Origin: Streptomyces cellulosae
Lineage (GTDB): Bacteria > Actinomycetota > Actinomycetes > Streptomycetales > Streptomycetaceae
Assembly (NCBI RefSeq): GCF_000721105.1
Contig: NZ_JOEV01000015.1
Coordinates: 1-64,000, forward strand
Direction: 5' to 3'
Length of the DNA: 64,000 bases
Part shown: piece after piece, positions 25,488 to 34,367 of the stretch
Position numbering within the stretch: the stretch's first letter is position 1
Layout: each line of letters opens with the position of its first letter
Notes under the pieces: model-generated
What the model was told of the DNA's origin: nothing
Seen by the model: only the letters and a program-made list of their open reading frames with translations
Databases searched by the model: none
Translations under genes and position numbers: made by a program

Positions 25488-27017
25488 ATGACCAGCAGCA
25501 GCGACCGGAGCCCGGCAGTGGACGTTCGATCATCCAAGAGTTACGAGATCCGCACCTACGGGTGCCAGATGAACGTCCACGATTCCGAGCGATTGTCCGG
25601 ACTGCTCGAAGACGCCGGATATGTGCGCGCGCCCGAGGGTTCGGACGGCGACGCCGACGTCGTCGTGTTCAACACCTGCGCCGTGCGCGAGAACGCCGAC
25701 AACCGGCTGTACGGCAACCTCGGCCGCCTCGCCCCGATGAAGACGAAGCGTCCCGGCATGCAGATCGCGGTCGGCGGCTGCCTCGCCCAGAAGGACCGCG
25801 ACACCATCGTGAAGAAGGCGCCCTGGGTGGACGTCGTCTTCGGCACGCACAACATCGGCAAGCTGCCGGTCCTGCTGGAGCGCGCCCGCGTCCAGGAGGA
25901 GGCGCAGGTCGAGATCGCCGAGTCCCTGGAGGCGTTCCCGTCCACCCTGCCGACCCGGCGCGAGAGCGCGTACGCGGCCTGGGTATCGATCTCCGTCGGC
26001 TGCAACAACACCTGCACCTTCTGCATCGTCCCGGCGCTGCGCGGCAAGGAGAAGGACCGCCGCACCGGCGACATCCTGGCCGAGATCGAGGCCCTGGTCG
26101 CCGAGGGCGTCTCCGAGATCACCCTGCTCGGCCAGAACGTGAACGCGTACGGCTCCGACATCGGCGACCGCGAGGCCTTCAGCAAGCTGCTGAGGGCCTG
26201 CGGCACCATCGAGGGCCTGGAGCGCGTCCGCTTCACCTCGCCGCACCCCCGCGACTTCACCGACGACGTCATCGCGGCCATGGCGGAGACCCCGAACGTG
26301 ATGCCGCAACTGCACATGCCCCTGCAGTCCGGTTCGGACACGGTCCTGAAGGCGATGCGCCGTTCGTACCGTCAGGAGCGCTACCTCGGGATCATCGAGA
26401 AGGTCCGCGCCGCGATCCCGCACGCGGCGATCACCACCGACATCATCGTGGGCTTCCCCGGCGAGACCGAGGAGGACTTCGAGCAGACCCTGCACGTCGT
26501 CCGTGAGGCCCGGTTCGCGCAGGCGTTCACGTTCCAGTACTCCAAGCGGCCGGGTACGCCCGCCGCGACCATGGAGAACCAGATCCCCAAGGAGGTCGTC
26601 CAGGCGCGCTACGAGCGTCTCGTCGCCCTTCAGGAGGAGATCTCCTGGGAGGAGAACAAGAAGCAGGTCGGCCGCACGCTCGATCTGATGGTCGCCGAGG
26701 GCGAGGGCCGTAAGGACGGCGCCACCCACCGTCTCTCCGGCCGCGCCCCCGACAACCGCCTGGTGCACTTCACCAAGCCCGAGCAGGAGGTCCGCCCCGG
26801 CGACGTGGTCACGGTCGAGATCACCTACGCCGCCCCGCACCACCTCCTCGCGGAGGGCGCTGCGCTGGAGGTGCGCCGCACGCGCGCGGGTGACGCCTGG
26901 GAGAAGCGGAACGCGGAGAAGGCCGCCAAGCCGGCGGGCGTGCTGCTGGGCCTGCCGAAGATCGGCGCACCGGCTCCCCTGCCGGTCGCTACGGGGAGCG
27001 GCTGCGGCTGCGACTGA
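25488..27017 (+). CDS. miaB: tRNA-2-methylthio-N6-dimethylallyladenosine synthase MiaB
   Basis: A 509-residue radical-SAM methylthiotransferase that converts i6A37 to ms2i6A37 in tRNAs reading UNN codons. The N-terminal UPF0004 domain has three cluster Cys in [14 protein letters not shown] and VGGCLAQ. The radical SAM motif is CNNTCTFC, and a TRAM domain lies near the C-terminus ([18 protein letters not shown]). The C-terminal GCGCD adds extra Cys. The start is ATG 25488 (MTSSSDRSP), which follows TACCCT by six bases with no Shine-Dalgarno sequence (leaderless). Its substrate is made by MiaA, encoded at 28968. Confidence 0.96.
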   Translation: MTSSSDRSPAVDVRSSKSYEIRTYGCQMNVHDSERLSGLLEDAGYVRAPEGSDGDADVVVFNTCAVRENADNRLYGNLGRLAPMKTKRPGMQIAVGGCLAQKDRDTIVKKAPWVDVVFGTHNIGKLPVLLERARVQEEAQVEIAESLEAFPSTLPTRRESAYAAWVSISVGCNNTCTFCIVPALRGKEKDRRTGDILAEIEALVAEGVSEITLLGQNVNAYGSDIGDREAFSKLLRACGTIEGLERVRFTSPHPRDFTDDVIAAMAETPNVMPQLHMPLQSGSDTVLKAMRRSYRQERYLGIIEKVRAAIPHAAITTDIIVGFPGETEEDFEQTLHVVREARFAQAFTFQYSKRPGTPAATMENQIPKEVVQARYERLVALQEEISWEENKKQVGRTLDLMVAEGEGRKDGATHRLSGRAPDNRLVHFTKPEQEVRPGDVVTVEITYAAPHHLLAEGAALEVRRTRAGDAWEKRNAEKAAKPAGVLLGLPKIGAPAPLPVATGSGCGCD

Positions 27018-27242
27018 CGGCGGTGGTTCAGGCGCGGACGCCGAGGGCTACCGGGGCGCCGACGCCTATGGTGGCCGAGGCGCCGAAGTAGAGGGTGACT
27101 GCGGCGCCGATGTCGATGCTGACGGCGGCGTCGGCGGCGTCAGCGGCGTCGGGGGCGCCGGGGATGGCGGCGACAGTGACGGCAACGGTGACCGTGTCGG
27201 TCGGGTGACGCCCGGCCGCCGTACGGCGTTACGCTGCCGATC
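27018..27242. other. Gene-free GGCGNC-rich spacer
   Basis: The spacer between miaB and the next gene is built of repeated GGCGCC/GGCGTC hexamer-like units (about 27050-27180) without a strict period. It resembles a degenerate triplet/hexamer expansion and has no supported gene. The downstream gene's likely -10 box (TACGCT, 27230-27235) lies at its end. Confidence 0.5.
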
Positions 27243-27992
27243 ATGCTTGTCGCCGCCGCAGTCTGCCCCTGCCCGCCCCTGCTCGTGCCCGATGTCGCCG
27301 CAGGCGCCGCCTCCGAGCTGGACGCCGCGCGTGCCGCGTGCACGGACGCGCTCGGCGTCCTCGCCGCGGCCCGGCCCGACCGGCTGGTGGTCGTCGGGCC
27401 CGCCGACGAGAGCGGACGAGGACCGCACGCCGAGGGGACGAGGGGCTCGTTCCGCGGGTTCGGAGTCGATCTGTCCGTATGCCTGGGCGCGGCCAGCGAC
27501 ACGGACACGGACACGGACAGTGTCGGGGGCGGGAAGGGGGCACCCAGGCGGGTCCTTCCCCCCTCCCTCGCGGTGGCCGCGTGGCTGCTGGAGCGGGTCG
27601 GGTGGTCGGATGCCCCGATCGAGGGACTCGGTGTGGGGGAACCTCTTGCGCCCGAGCGGTGTATCCAAGCCGGAAGGAACATCGCCGCCGGGGCCGAGCG
27701 GGTGGCGTTGCTGGTGATGGGCGACGCCAGCGCCTGCCGCACGCTCAAGGCCCCCGGCTACTTCGACGAGCGGGCGGCACCCTTCGACGCGGAGGTCGCG
27801 CGTGCGCTCGGGACGGCGGACGTGGCGGCACTGCGGGCACTGGACGCCGATCTGGCGTACGAACTGAAGGCCGCCGGCCGGGCCCCTTGGCAGGTCCTGG
27901 CCGGCGCCGCCGAGGGAGCGGGCCTCGGCGGAACCGTGCTGTACGAGGACGCGCCGTACGGGGTGGGATACGTGGTGGCGAGCTGGTCGTGA
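27243..27992 (+). CDS. Class III extradiol dioxygenase subunit B-like protein
   Basis: A 249-residue protein related to the LigB/class III extradiol ring-cleavage dioxygenase superfamily. It opens with MLVAAAVCPCPPLLVPDVA, contains LLVMGDASACRTLKAPGYF, and ends GGTVLYEDAPYGVGYVVASW. The usual iron ligands of true dioxygenases are not obvious, so catalysis is uncertain. A simple repeat, GACACG(GACACG)n near 27499-27520, encodes DTDTDTDS, a variable insert. ATG 27243 follows TACGCT by seven bases with no Shine-Dalgarno sequence. In Streptomyces this gene sits between miaB and miaA. Confidence 0.75.
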   Translation: MLVAAAVCPCPPLLVPDVAAGAASELDAARAACTDALGVLAAARPDRLVVVGPADESGRGPHAEGTRGSFRGFGVDLSVCLGAASDTDTDTDSVGGGKGAPRRVLPPSLAVAAWLLERVGWSDAPIEGLGVGEPLAPERCIQAGRNIAAGAERVALLVMGDASACRTLKAPGYFDERAAPFDAEVARALGTADVAALRALDADLAYELKAAGRAPWQVLAGAAEGAGLGGTVLYEDAPYGVGYVVASWS

Positions 27993-28084
27993 CGCGATCG
28001 GCGCGAGGGTAGGACGAGGCAGGGCCCGGCGCAGGACCCGCAGGATCCGGAGGACCCGCCGTGTCCGGAGGGCCCCGGACACGG

Positions 28085-28120
28085 CGGACGGCCGGGAGCG
28101 TGATGCTCCGCGGCCGTCCG
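28085..28120. terminator. Bidirectional terminator between convergent genes
   Basis: CGGACGGCCG (28085-28094) pairs with CGGCCGTCCG (28111-28120). An inner GGAGC/GCTCC stem extends it to 15 bp with one bulged G and a 5-base loop. It sits between the extradiol-like gene (+) and the antitoxin-like gene (-), so it can serve both. Confidence 0.75.
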
Positions 28121-28137
28121 TCGATGCGCCGTGCCGT

Positions 28138-28449
28138 TCAGGATGCCGGCGGCGGTGAAGCGGGCGGGGGCGAGGCCGGCGGTGCGCCGCCGTCGCCGCT
28201 CGGACCGGCGCCGGGTCCCGTTCCGGCCGGATCCGTACCCTCCTTGCCCGCGAGGCGGTCCATGGCGTCCTTGGCCTTGCCCGTTCCGGTGTGGATCGTT
28301 TCGCTGTACTTGCCCTTGGTCTTCTCGTCGACCGCCTTCGCGGCCTTGTCGAGACCACGCTCGATCTTGTCCCCGTGCTGCTGCGCGAGACCGGAGACCT
28401 TCTCCTTCGCCGGACTGAGCTTGGCCTTCATGTTGTCCAGGAGACCCAT
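28138..28449 (-). CDS. MT0933/Rv0909-like antitoxin family protein
   Basis: A 103-residue protein. The first ~70 residues (MGLLDNMKAKLSPAKEKVSG, then HGDKIERGLDKAAKAVDEKTKGKY) form a charged helical domain matching the MT0933-like antitoxin family. The remainder is a Pro/Gly/Ala tail. In mycobacteria the related Rv0909 pairs with toxin Rv0910, but no toxin gene is adjacent here. In Streptomyces the family is common as a stand-alone gene, so a toxin-antitoxin role is not supported. A separate helical protein gene lies just upstream on the same strand. Confidence 0.75.
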   Translation of the reverse strand: MGLLDNMKAKLSPAKEKVSGLAQQHGDKIERGLDKAAKAVDEKTKGKYSETIHTGTGKAKDAMDRLAGKEGTDPAGTGPGAGPSGDGGAPPASPPPASPPPAS

Positions 28450-28472
28450 GGTTCACCTTCCGTGGCGGGCGG

Positions 28473-28784
28473 TTACGTGCGGGCGCCTTCCCCGGCCTCG
28501 TTGTCGGCAACCTCTTCGGCGGACTGCTGCTTGGGAATCTCGACGCCGTCACCGGTGGTGTCTTCGGCGGCGACGGCCGCTGCCGCCGTCTCCACCGTCG
28601 CGTCCTCGGCCTTGGCGTCCGCCGCGGCCTTGATCTCCGTCTCCGTGTCCGGCTCCGTCGACCCCTTCGTCTCTGCCGCCTCCCGAGCCGCGGGCTCGGC
28701 CGCCGCCGCGTCAGCCTGCGCCTCGGCGGGTGCCGCCTCCTCCGTTACCTGCTTCCTCCGGAGAAATCGTGCGAAAACGCCCAT
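28473..28784 (-). CDS. Small acidic Ala/Glu-rich hypothetical protein
   Basis: A 103-residue protein starting MGVFARFLRRKQ, then a long Ala/Glu/Asp/Thr-rich acidic stretch, probably disordered. I do not recognise a family domain. ATG 28784 is preceded by GGAG with five-base spacing, which favours it over the in-frame GTG at 28790. It lies 23 bp upstream of the antitoxin-like gene on the same strand and may be co-transcribed with it. It is divergent from miaA. Confidence 0.55.
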   Translation of the reverse strand: MGVFARFLRRKQVTEEAAPAEAQADAAAAEPAAREAAETKGSTEPDTETEIKAAADAKAEDATVETAAAAVAAEDTTGDGVEIPKQQSAEEVADNEAGEGART

Positions 28785-28967
28785 ATCCACTCCATACGCT
28801 ACTCATGCGGGCGAAATCCCGCGCATTCCGGTGCGTCCGTTTGCGTCGCCCGGGTCGCCGCCTCTGTGAACGGGCGGCGGAGAACCTCGCAACTGGGAAC
28901 GACCCCGCCCCCGGACCGTCACGTAACTCGTTCGAGGCCACCGGGGGAGGTTTGCGAGACTGGGGCG

Positions 28968-29906
28968 GTGAGCAGCACACCCCCCGCCCCCCGTGTCATC
29001 GCCGTCGTCGGACCCACCGCGGCCGGAAAGTCCGATCTGGGCGTCTTCCTGGCCCGGCGGCTCGGCGGTGAGGTCGTCAACGCCGACTCCATGCAGCTCT
29101 ACCGAGGGATGGACATCGGCACCGCCAAGCTGACGCCCGAGGAGCGTGCCGGCGTCCCGCACCACCTCCTGGACATCTGGGACGTGACCGTGGCCGCATC
29201 CGTCGCCGAGTACCAGCGGCTCGCGCGCGAACGCATCGACGCACTGCTCGCCGAGGGGCGTTGGCCCATCCTCGTGGGCGGTTCCGGCCTGTATGTCCGC
29301 GGGGCGGTCGACAACCTCGAGTTCCCGGGCACCGACCCCGAGGTCAGGGCCCGGCTGGAGGACGAGCTCACCCTGCGGGGTTCCGGCGCGCTGCACGCCC
29401 GTCTGGCGGCCGCCGACCCCGAGGCCGCGCACGCGATTCTGCCCAGCAACGGCCGACGTATCGTCCGGGCCCTCGAAGTCATCGAGATCACCGGCAGGCC
29501 CTTCACCGCCAACCTGCCCGGCCACGACTCCGTCTACGACACCCTGCAGATCGGCGTCGACGTGGCCCGCCCCGAACTCGACGAGCGCATCGCACGCCGG
29601 GTCGACCGGATGTGGGAGTCCGGACTCGTGGAGGAAGTGCGCCAACTGGAGGCGCAGGGGTTGCGCGAAGGGCGTACGGCCTCGCGCGCGCTCGGCTACC
29701 AGCAGGTGCTCGCGGCGCTCGCCGGGGAGTGCGGCATGGACGAGGCGCGGGCGGAGACGATTCGTGCCACCAAGCGCTTCGCGCGCCGTCAGGATTCGTG
29801 GTTCAGGCGCGACCCGCGGGTGCATTGGTTGAGTGGGGCTGCGGCGGATCTCACAGAACTTCCGCAGCTCGCACTGACGTTGGTCGAACGACCGGTTACA
29901 GCCTGA
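28968..29906 (+). CDS. miaA: tRNA dimethylallyltransferase MiaA
   Basis: A 312-residue enzyme that transfers a dimethylallyl group from DMAPP to N6 of A37 in tRNAs reading UNN codons, giving the substrate of MiaB. The P-loop is GPTAAGKSDLG, the catalytic region NADSMQLYRGMDIGTAK is intact, and the conserved LVGGSGLYVRG and SRALGYQQVL motifs are present. GTG 28968 gives the family's usual N-terminus (VSSTPPAPRVIAVVGPTAAGKS). A GAGACT box six bases upstream and no Shine-Dalgarno sequence suggest a leaderless mRNA. The length is normal. Confidence 0.96.
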   Translation: MSSTPPAPRVIAVVGPTAAGKSDLGVFLARRLGGEVVNADSMQLYRGMDIGTAKLTPEERAGVPHHLLDIWDVTVAASVAEYQRLARERIDALLAEGRWPILVGGSGLYVRGAVDNLEFPGTDPEVRARLEDELTLRGSGALHARLAAADPEAAHAILPSNGRRIVRALEVIEITGRPFTANLPGHDSVYDTLQIGVDVARPELDERIARRVDRMWESGLVEEVRQLEAQGLREGRTASRALGYQQVLAALAGECGMDEARAETIRATKRFARRQDSWFRRDPRVHWLSGAAADLTELPQLALTLVERPVTA

Positions 29907-30008
29907 TCACGTCATGGCATCGGGACGCTCCGCCCGTCATCGCGGCCTCCAACGCCGTGCCATCATCGAGCTTCGATCGACCAAGTGGAGTCCAAGTTGG
30001 GAGGGCGC

Positions 30009-30533
30009 GTGGCGATGGAGGCCGGCCCTCGCGACACCGCACAAGGCACCGAACACCTCACCGCGGAGAACGGCGAACCGGAGCAGGACGACGACCGTCT
30101 GAGCTACGGCCGTCTGAGCTCCGACGGGCCCGACGAGACGCCGGACGGGGTGACCGCCGACGGCCCCGAACCGGAGGAGATGTTCCCGGGCGGTCCGGAG
30201 GTCGAGGTAGAGCTTCGCCCGCAGCGCCGGCTGCGCATCTGGCAGCTCGCGCCCATCGTGAGTCTCGCCGCGGTCGGCTCCCTGATGTTCGCCTTCCCGC
30301 TCGCCTTCGACTTCGGCGACAGCGGCGCCGTGATCGCGATGCTGGGGCTGCTGATCTGCTCCTGCTCGGCCGGCTGGGGCATGATGGCCGCCCGCCGCGT
30401 CGGGTACACGTTGCCCGGGCTGCCGCAACGCGGCTCCGGCCGCCGACCGGACTGGCGTGTGGTGATCGCCTACGTCGTACTGGTCGCCGCTGTGGTCGTC
30501 CTCGCCGTCTGGCGCGTGGCGCGACTGCGCTGA
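30009..30533 (+). CDS. Hypothetical membrane protein with acidic N-terminal domain
   Basis: A 174-residue protein. The first ~75 residues are acidic and probably disordered (EPEQDDDRLSYGRLSSDGPDE). Three hydrophobic helices follow: WQLAPIVSLAAVGSLMFAFPLAF, GAVIAMLGLLICSCSAGWGMM and VVIAYVVLVAAVVVLAVW. I recognise no function; similar proteins lie between miaA and dapF in other Streptomyces. Start candidates are GTG 30009 and ATG 30015, both after GGGAGGG; the GTG at 29985 lacks a ribosome binding site. Confidence 0.65.
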   Translation: MAMEAGPRDTAQGTEHLTAENGEPEQDDDRLSYGRLSSDGPDETPDGVTADGPEPEEMFPGGPEVEVELRPQRRLRIWQLAPIVSLAAVGSLMFAFPLAFDFGDSGAVIAMLGLLICSCSAGWGMMAARRVGYTLPGLPQRGSGRRPDWRVVIAYVVLVAAVVVLAVWRVARLR

Positions 30534-30912
30534 CGCGGGGCGGGGGCCGGGTGACCGACCCGGGCGAGCCGAGCCCCATGCGCGCGGCAGTGCCCAAACC
30601 ACCGCCACGATCACGCACGTCCCACCCGCGCGTGGGGGTTCGCATCCCAGCCCGGGCCGCGATCGTCTCCGGTCGCGAGTCCCATCCGCGCGCGGGAGCG
30701 TCGACCTCCGTACAAACCATGCTCGTCTCCGGGCGCGAGTCCCGCGCGGGAGCGTCGACCTCGGTCCGAACCGTGCTCGTCTCCGGGTAGGACGCGAGTC
30801 CCGTTCCGCGCCCGTGGGGCCCCACCCTCCGCCGCGACCACGCGCGTCCCCAGGCCGCGACCGCCACGCCTGTGCAGGCCGGAGTGTCGGGGCCACCCCG
30901 TACGATCGAGGA
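30534..30912. other. Intergenic region with tandem repeat upstream of dapF
   Basis: No gene is supported here. The core is a 54-60 bp repeat (listed separately). The dapF -10 box TACGAT (30901-30906) lies at the right edge, six bases before the dapF ATG, with no usable Shine-Dalgarno sequence. Confidence 0.6.
30674..30787. repeat. 54-60 bp tandem repeat
   Basis: Two near-identical units, 30674-30733 (60 bp) and 30734-30787 (54 bp), each run CGCGAGTCCC…GCGCGGGAGCGTCGACCTC…GTGCTCGTCTCCGGG or a close variant. A degraded copy precedes them (about 30627-30673) and a partial CGCGAGTCCC follows at 30793. Open frames across it read the repeat as peptides on both strands, but none has a credible start. 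Confidence 0.75.
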
Positions 30913-31782
30913 ATGAGCACGCGGATCGCCTTCCTCAAGGGGCACGGCACGGAGAACGACTTCGTGATCGTCCCGGACCCCGAGAACGCCATCGACCTGC
31001 CCCCGGCCGCCGTCGCCGCCCTGTGCGACCGCCGCGCGGGCATCGGCGGTGACGGACTGCTGCACGTCGTGCGGTCCGTCGCGCACCCCGAGGCCAAGGA
31101 CATGGCGGCCGAGGCGGAGTGGTTCATGGACTACCGCAACGGCGACGGCTCGATCGCGGAGATGTGCGGCAACGGAGTGCGCGTGTTCGCGCGCTACCTC
31201 CAGCGCGCCGGGTACGCCGGTGAGGGCGACCTCGCGATCGCCACGCGTGGGGGCGTGAAGACCGTGCACATCGCCAAGGAGGGCGACATCACGGTGGGTA
31301 TGGGCAGGGCACTGCTCCCCGGAGGGGAGGTCACCGTGAGCGTCGGCGAGCGCGACTGGCCCGCGCGGAACGTGAACATGGGCAACCCGCACGCCGTCGC
31401 CTTCGTGGAAGACCTCGCGCACGCGGGCAACCTGTACGACCCCCCGCCCTTCAGCCCGCCCGCCGCCTACCCGGACGGGGTCAACGTCGAGTTCGTGGTC
31501 GACCGCGGCCCGGGTCACGTGGCCCTGCGCGTGCACGAGCGCGGCGCCGGCGAGACCCGCTCGTGCGGCACGGGCGCGTGCGCCGTCGCCGTGGCCGCCG
31601 CCCGCAGGGACGGCGCCGACCCGGCCGTCACCGGTACCCCGGCGACGTACACGGTCGACGTGCCCGGCGGCACCCTGGTGATCACCGAGCGGCCCGATGG
31701 CGAGATCGAGATGACAGGCCCCGCCGTGATCGTCGCCGAGGGCGAGATCGACGCGGAGTGGCTGGAAGCCTCCGTTCGGTGA
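30913..31782 (+). CDS. dapF: Diaminopimelate epimerase DapF
   Basis: A 289-residue PLP-independent epimerase that converts LL- to meso-diaminopimelate for lysine and peptidoglycan synthesis. The two active-site cysteines are in MCGNGVRVFARY and SCGTGACAVAVAA. FLKGHGTENDFVIV at the N-terminus and NMGNPHAV are family signatures. ATG 30913 follows TACGAT by six bases; GAGG overlaps too closely to serve as a ribosome binding site, so the mRNA is probably leaderless. Upstream DNA is a tandem repeat. rshA follows about 210 bp downstream. Confidence 0.96.
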   Translation: MSTRIAFLKGHGTENDFVIVPDPENAIDLPPAAVAALCDRRAGIGGDGLLHVVRSVAHPEAKDMAAEAEWFMDYRNGDGSIAEMCGNGVRVFARYLQRAGYAGEGDLAIATRGGVKTVHIAKEGDITVGMGRALLPGGEVTVSVGERDWPARNVNMGNPHAVAFVEDLAHAGNLYDPPPFSPPAAYPDGVNVEFVVDRGPGHVALRVHERGAGETRSCGTGACAVAVAAARRDGADPAVTGTPATYTVDVPGGTLVITERPDGEIEMTGPAVIVAEGEIDAEWLEASVR

Positions 31783-31991
31783 CCCGGACGCTGTCATGGG
31801 ACGCGAAATCGTAAACCTCCGAACCGTCGCTCGAATGGGTGATCCTTTTCACGCTCGGCGAGAGGCGGTCAGACGCACGTGATGGGCTCGATAGCATCAA
31901 GCACCGGCCCGGACGGGGGACCGATGCCATCCCCTGAGCCGTGTCCGCCCTGGGGCACCCCGTCCGCCGGTCCACGCAGCCGGAGGTGCCC

Positions 31992-34205
31992 ATGAGTGCG
32001 GAGGCCACGAATCCCGCGAGCCCAGGCCCGGTGACAGCAGGCCCTGTCCTGCCGACAGTGCCCCGCAGGAAGGCCCGCGCGCGGATCGACCTGCGCCGCC
32101 TCGGCCGGGCCGCGCTGCTCGGCCCCACCGCCCGCGACCGGCTGCCCGACGCCATCGGCCATGTGGCCGAGGCCCACCGCGCCCACTACCCCGACGCCGA
32201 CCTCGAACCGCTGCGCCACGCGTACGTCCTCGCCGAGTCCTCGCACCGCGGCCAGATGCGCAAGAGCGGTGAGCCGTACATCACCCATCCGCTCGCGGTG
32301 ACCCTGATCCTCGCCGAACTCGGCGCCGAGACAACGACTCTGACGGCGTCTTTGCTCCATGACACCGTCGAGGACACGGACGTGACGCTGGATCAGGTCC
32401 GCGAGCAGTTCGGCGAGGAGGTCCGCTTCCTCGTCGACGGCGTGACGAAGCTGGAGAAGGTCGACTACGGCGCCGCCGCCGAGCCCGAGACCTTCCGCAA
32501 GATGCTCGTCGCCACCGGCAACGACGTCCGGGTGATGTCGATCAAACTCGCCGACCGCCTGCACAACATGCGCACCCTCGGTGTGATGCGCCCCGAGAAG
32601 CAGGCCCGCATCGCCAAGGTCACCCGTGACGTCCTCATCCCGCTCGCCGAACGACTCGGTGTGCAAGCGCTCAAGACCGAACTTGAGGACCTGGTCTTCG
32701 CGATCCTGCACCCAGAGGAGTACCAGCACACCCGGAAGTTGATCGTCGACAACGCCTCCCGCACGGACGACCCGCTCGCCGAGGCGGCCGACGAGATGCG
32801 CACGGTGCTGCGAGACGCCGACATCCAGGCCGAAGTCCTCATCAGGCCACGGCACTTCGTCTCGCTGCACCGTACGGCCCGCAAACGCGGCCGGCTGCGC
32901 GGCTCCGACTTCGGCCGGCTGCTCGTGCTGGTGAACGAGGACGCCGACTGCTACGGCGTCCTGGGCGAACTCCACACCTGTATGAAGCCCGTGGTCTCCG
33001 AGTTCAAGGACTTCATCGCCGTACCGAAGTTCAACCTGTACCAGTCGCTGCACACGGCCGTGGCCCGCGAGGACGGTCAGGTCGTCGAAGTCCTCATCCG
33101 CACCCACCAGATGCACAAGGTCGCCGAGGCCGGTGTCATCGCGCTCGGCAATCCCTACGCTCCTCCCGCGGAGGAGCAGAACGTCTCGGGCGACGGCGAG
33201 CGGGTCGACCCCACCCGGCCGGGCTGGCTCTCCCGCCTCCTCGACTGGCAGGAGGCCGCGCCCGACCCCGACACCTTCTGGTCCACCCTCCGCGAGGACC
33301 TCGCCCAGGACCGCGAGATCACCGTCTTTCGCCCCGACGGCGGCACCCTCGGTCTGCCCGAGGGCGCGACCTGTGTGGACGCCGCTTACGCGCAGTACGG
33401 CGAGGACGCCCACGCGTGCATCGGCGCGCGCGTCAACGGACGCCTGGCGACCCTGAGCACGGTTCTGAAGGACGGCGACACCGTCCAGCTCCTCATGGGC
33501 CAGGACCCCGCCTCCGAGCCCTCCAGGGAATGGCTGGAGCACGCCCACACGCCCGCCGCCCGGATCGCCATCCAGCGGTGGATCGCCACGCACCCGGCCC
33601 CCGCGGCACCGCTGGACGGGGAGTCGGCGCCGTCCCCCCAGCCGCCCGTGACGGCCTTCAGGTCCGGCGCCGAAGGTCTCGCCCCCCGGGCCGCCGCCGA
33701 CCGCCCCACCACCGCGCCCGCCGACGAGGCGCCCCCGGCCGGCCGGCCCGCCGCCGCGAACGCCGTGGTCGACCAGCCCGGGGCGAGCGTACGGCTCGCC
33801 GGCTGCTGTACGCCCGTACCGCCCGACGAGGTGACGGGCTTCGCCGTGCGCGGGGGAGCGGTGACCGTCCACCGCGCGGAATGCCCGGCGGTAGAGCGTA
33901 TGAAGAGCGCGGGGCGCGCGGAGGTCGGCGTGCGCTGGGGGGACACCACCGGGTGCCGGGTCACCCTGTTCGCCGAATCGTTCGGCCGCCCGCATCTGCT
34001 CGCGGACCTCACCGAGGCGATGGCCCTGGAGGGGGCCGAGATCGTCTCGGCGACCGTCGAAACCCCGAGCCGACAGCGCGTACGGCACACCTACACCGTC
34101 CAGCTCCCGGACGCGGCCCACCTGCCGGCCCTCATGCGGGCGATGCGCAATGTCCCCGGCGTGTACGACGTGAGCCGGGCACAGCCGCAGGCGCTGGGGG
34201 ACTGA
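31992..34205 (+). CDS. rshA: RelA/SpoT homologue RshA
   Basis: A 737-residue long RSH protein that makes or degrades (p)ppGpp. The HD hydrolase domain (~75-230) keeps HD at residues 123-124 in LLHDTVEDTD. The synthetase domain (~250-370) ends in FIAVPKFNLYQSLHT. A TGS domain (~430-490), a Cys-containing region (LAGCCTPVPPDEVTG) and a C-terminal ACT domain follow. The synthetase core (RPRHFVSLHRTARKRG, FGRLLVLVNEDADCYG) departs from the usual KH-Y-S-I and (Y/F)D(L/I) motifs, so synthetase activity may be weak. ATG 31992 has GGAGGT four bases upstream. Confidence 0.93.
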   Translation: MSAEATNPASPGPVTAGPVLPTVPRRKARARIDLRRLGRAALLGPTARDRLPDAIGHVAEAHRAHYPDADLEPLRHAYVLAESSHRGQMRKSGEPYITHPLAVTLILAELGAETTTLTASLLHDTVEDTDVTLDQVREQFGEEVRFLVDGVTKLEKVDYGAAAEPETFRKMLVATGNDVRVMSIKLADRLHNMRTLGVMRPEKQARIAKVTRDVLIPLAERLGVQALKTELEDLVFAILHPEEYQHTRKLIVDNASRTDDPLAEAADEMRTVLRDADIQAEVLIRPRHFVSLHRTARKRGRLRGSDFGRLLVLVNEDADCYGVLGELHTCMKPVVSEFKDFIAVPKFNLYQSLHTAVAREDGQVVEVLIRTHQMHKVAEAGVIALGNPYAPPAEEQNVSGDGERVDPTRPGWLSRLLDWQEAAPDPDTFWSTLREDLAQDREITVFRPDGGTLGLPEGATCVDAAYAQYGEDAHACIGARVNGRLATLSTVLKDGDTVQLLMGQDPASEPSREWLEHAHTPAARIAIQRWIATHPAPAAPLDGESAPSPQPPVTAFRSGAEGLAPRAAADRPTTAPADEAPPAGRPAAANAVVDQPGASVRLAGCCTPVPPDEVTGFAVRGGAVTVHRAECPAVERMKSAGRAEVGVRWGDTTGCRVTLFAESFGRPHLLADLTEAMALEGAEIVSATVETPSRQRVRHTYTVQLPDAAHLPALMRAMRNVPGVYDVSRAQPQALGD

Positions 34206-34367
34206 GGCGCCCGCGGGGCCGGTCGACGGGATTCACCTGCGGGCATCCGGAACGGAACACCCGCAGAGTTCCCGGAGTGCGTCACCCGCCGGGCACCGGC
34301 CTACCCGTTCGAGTGGCTGATCGCGTGCCGTCGTCGCCGGGCACGCACGCGCTGGTAGCGGTGGTGC

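Noticed and set aside
28138..28784. Toxin-antitoxin pair
   Set aside because: One protein resembles an MT0933-type antitoxin, but the neighbour is an acidic disordered protein, not a recognisable toxin.
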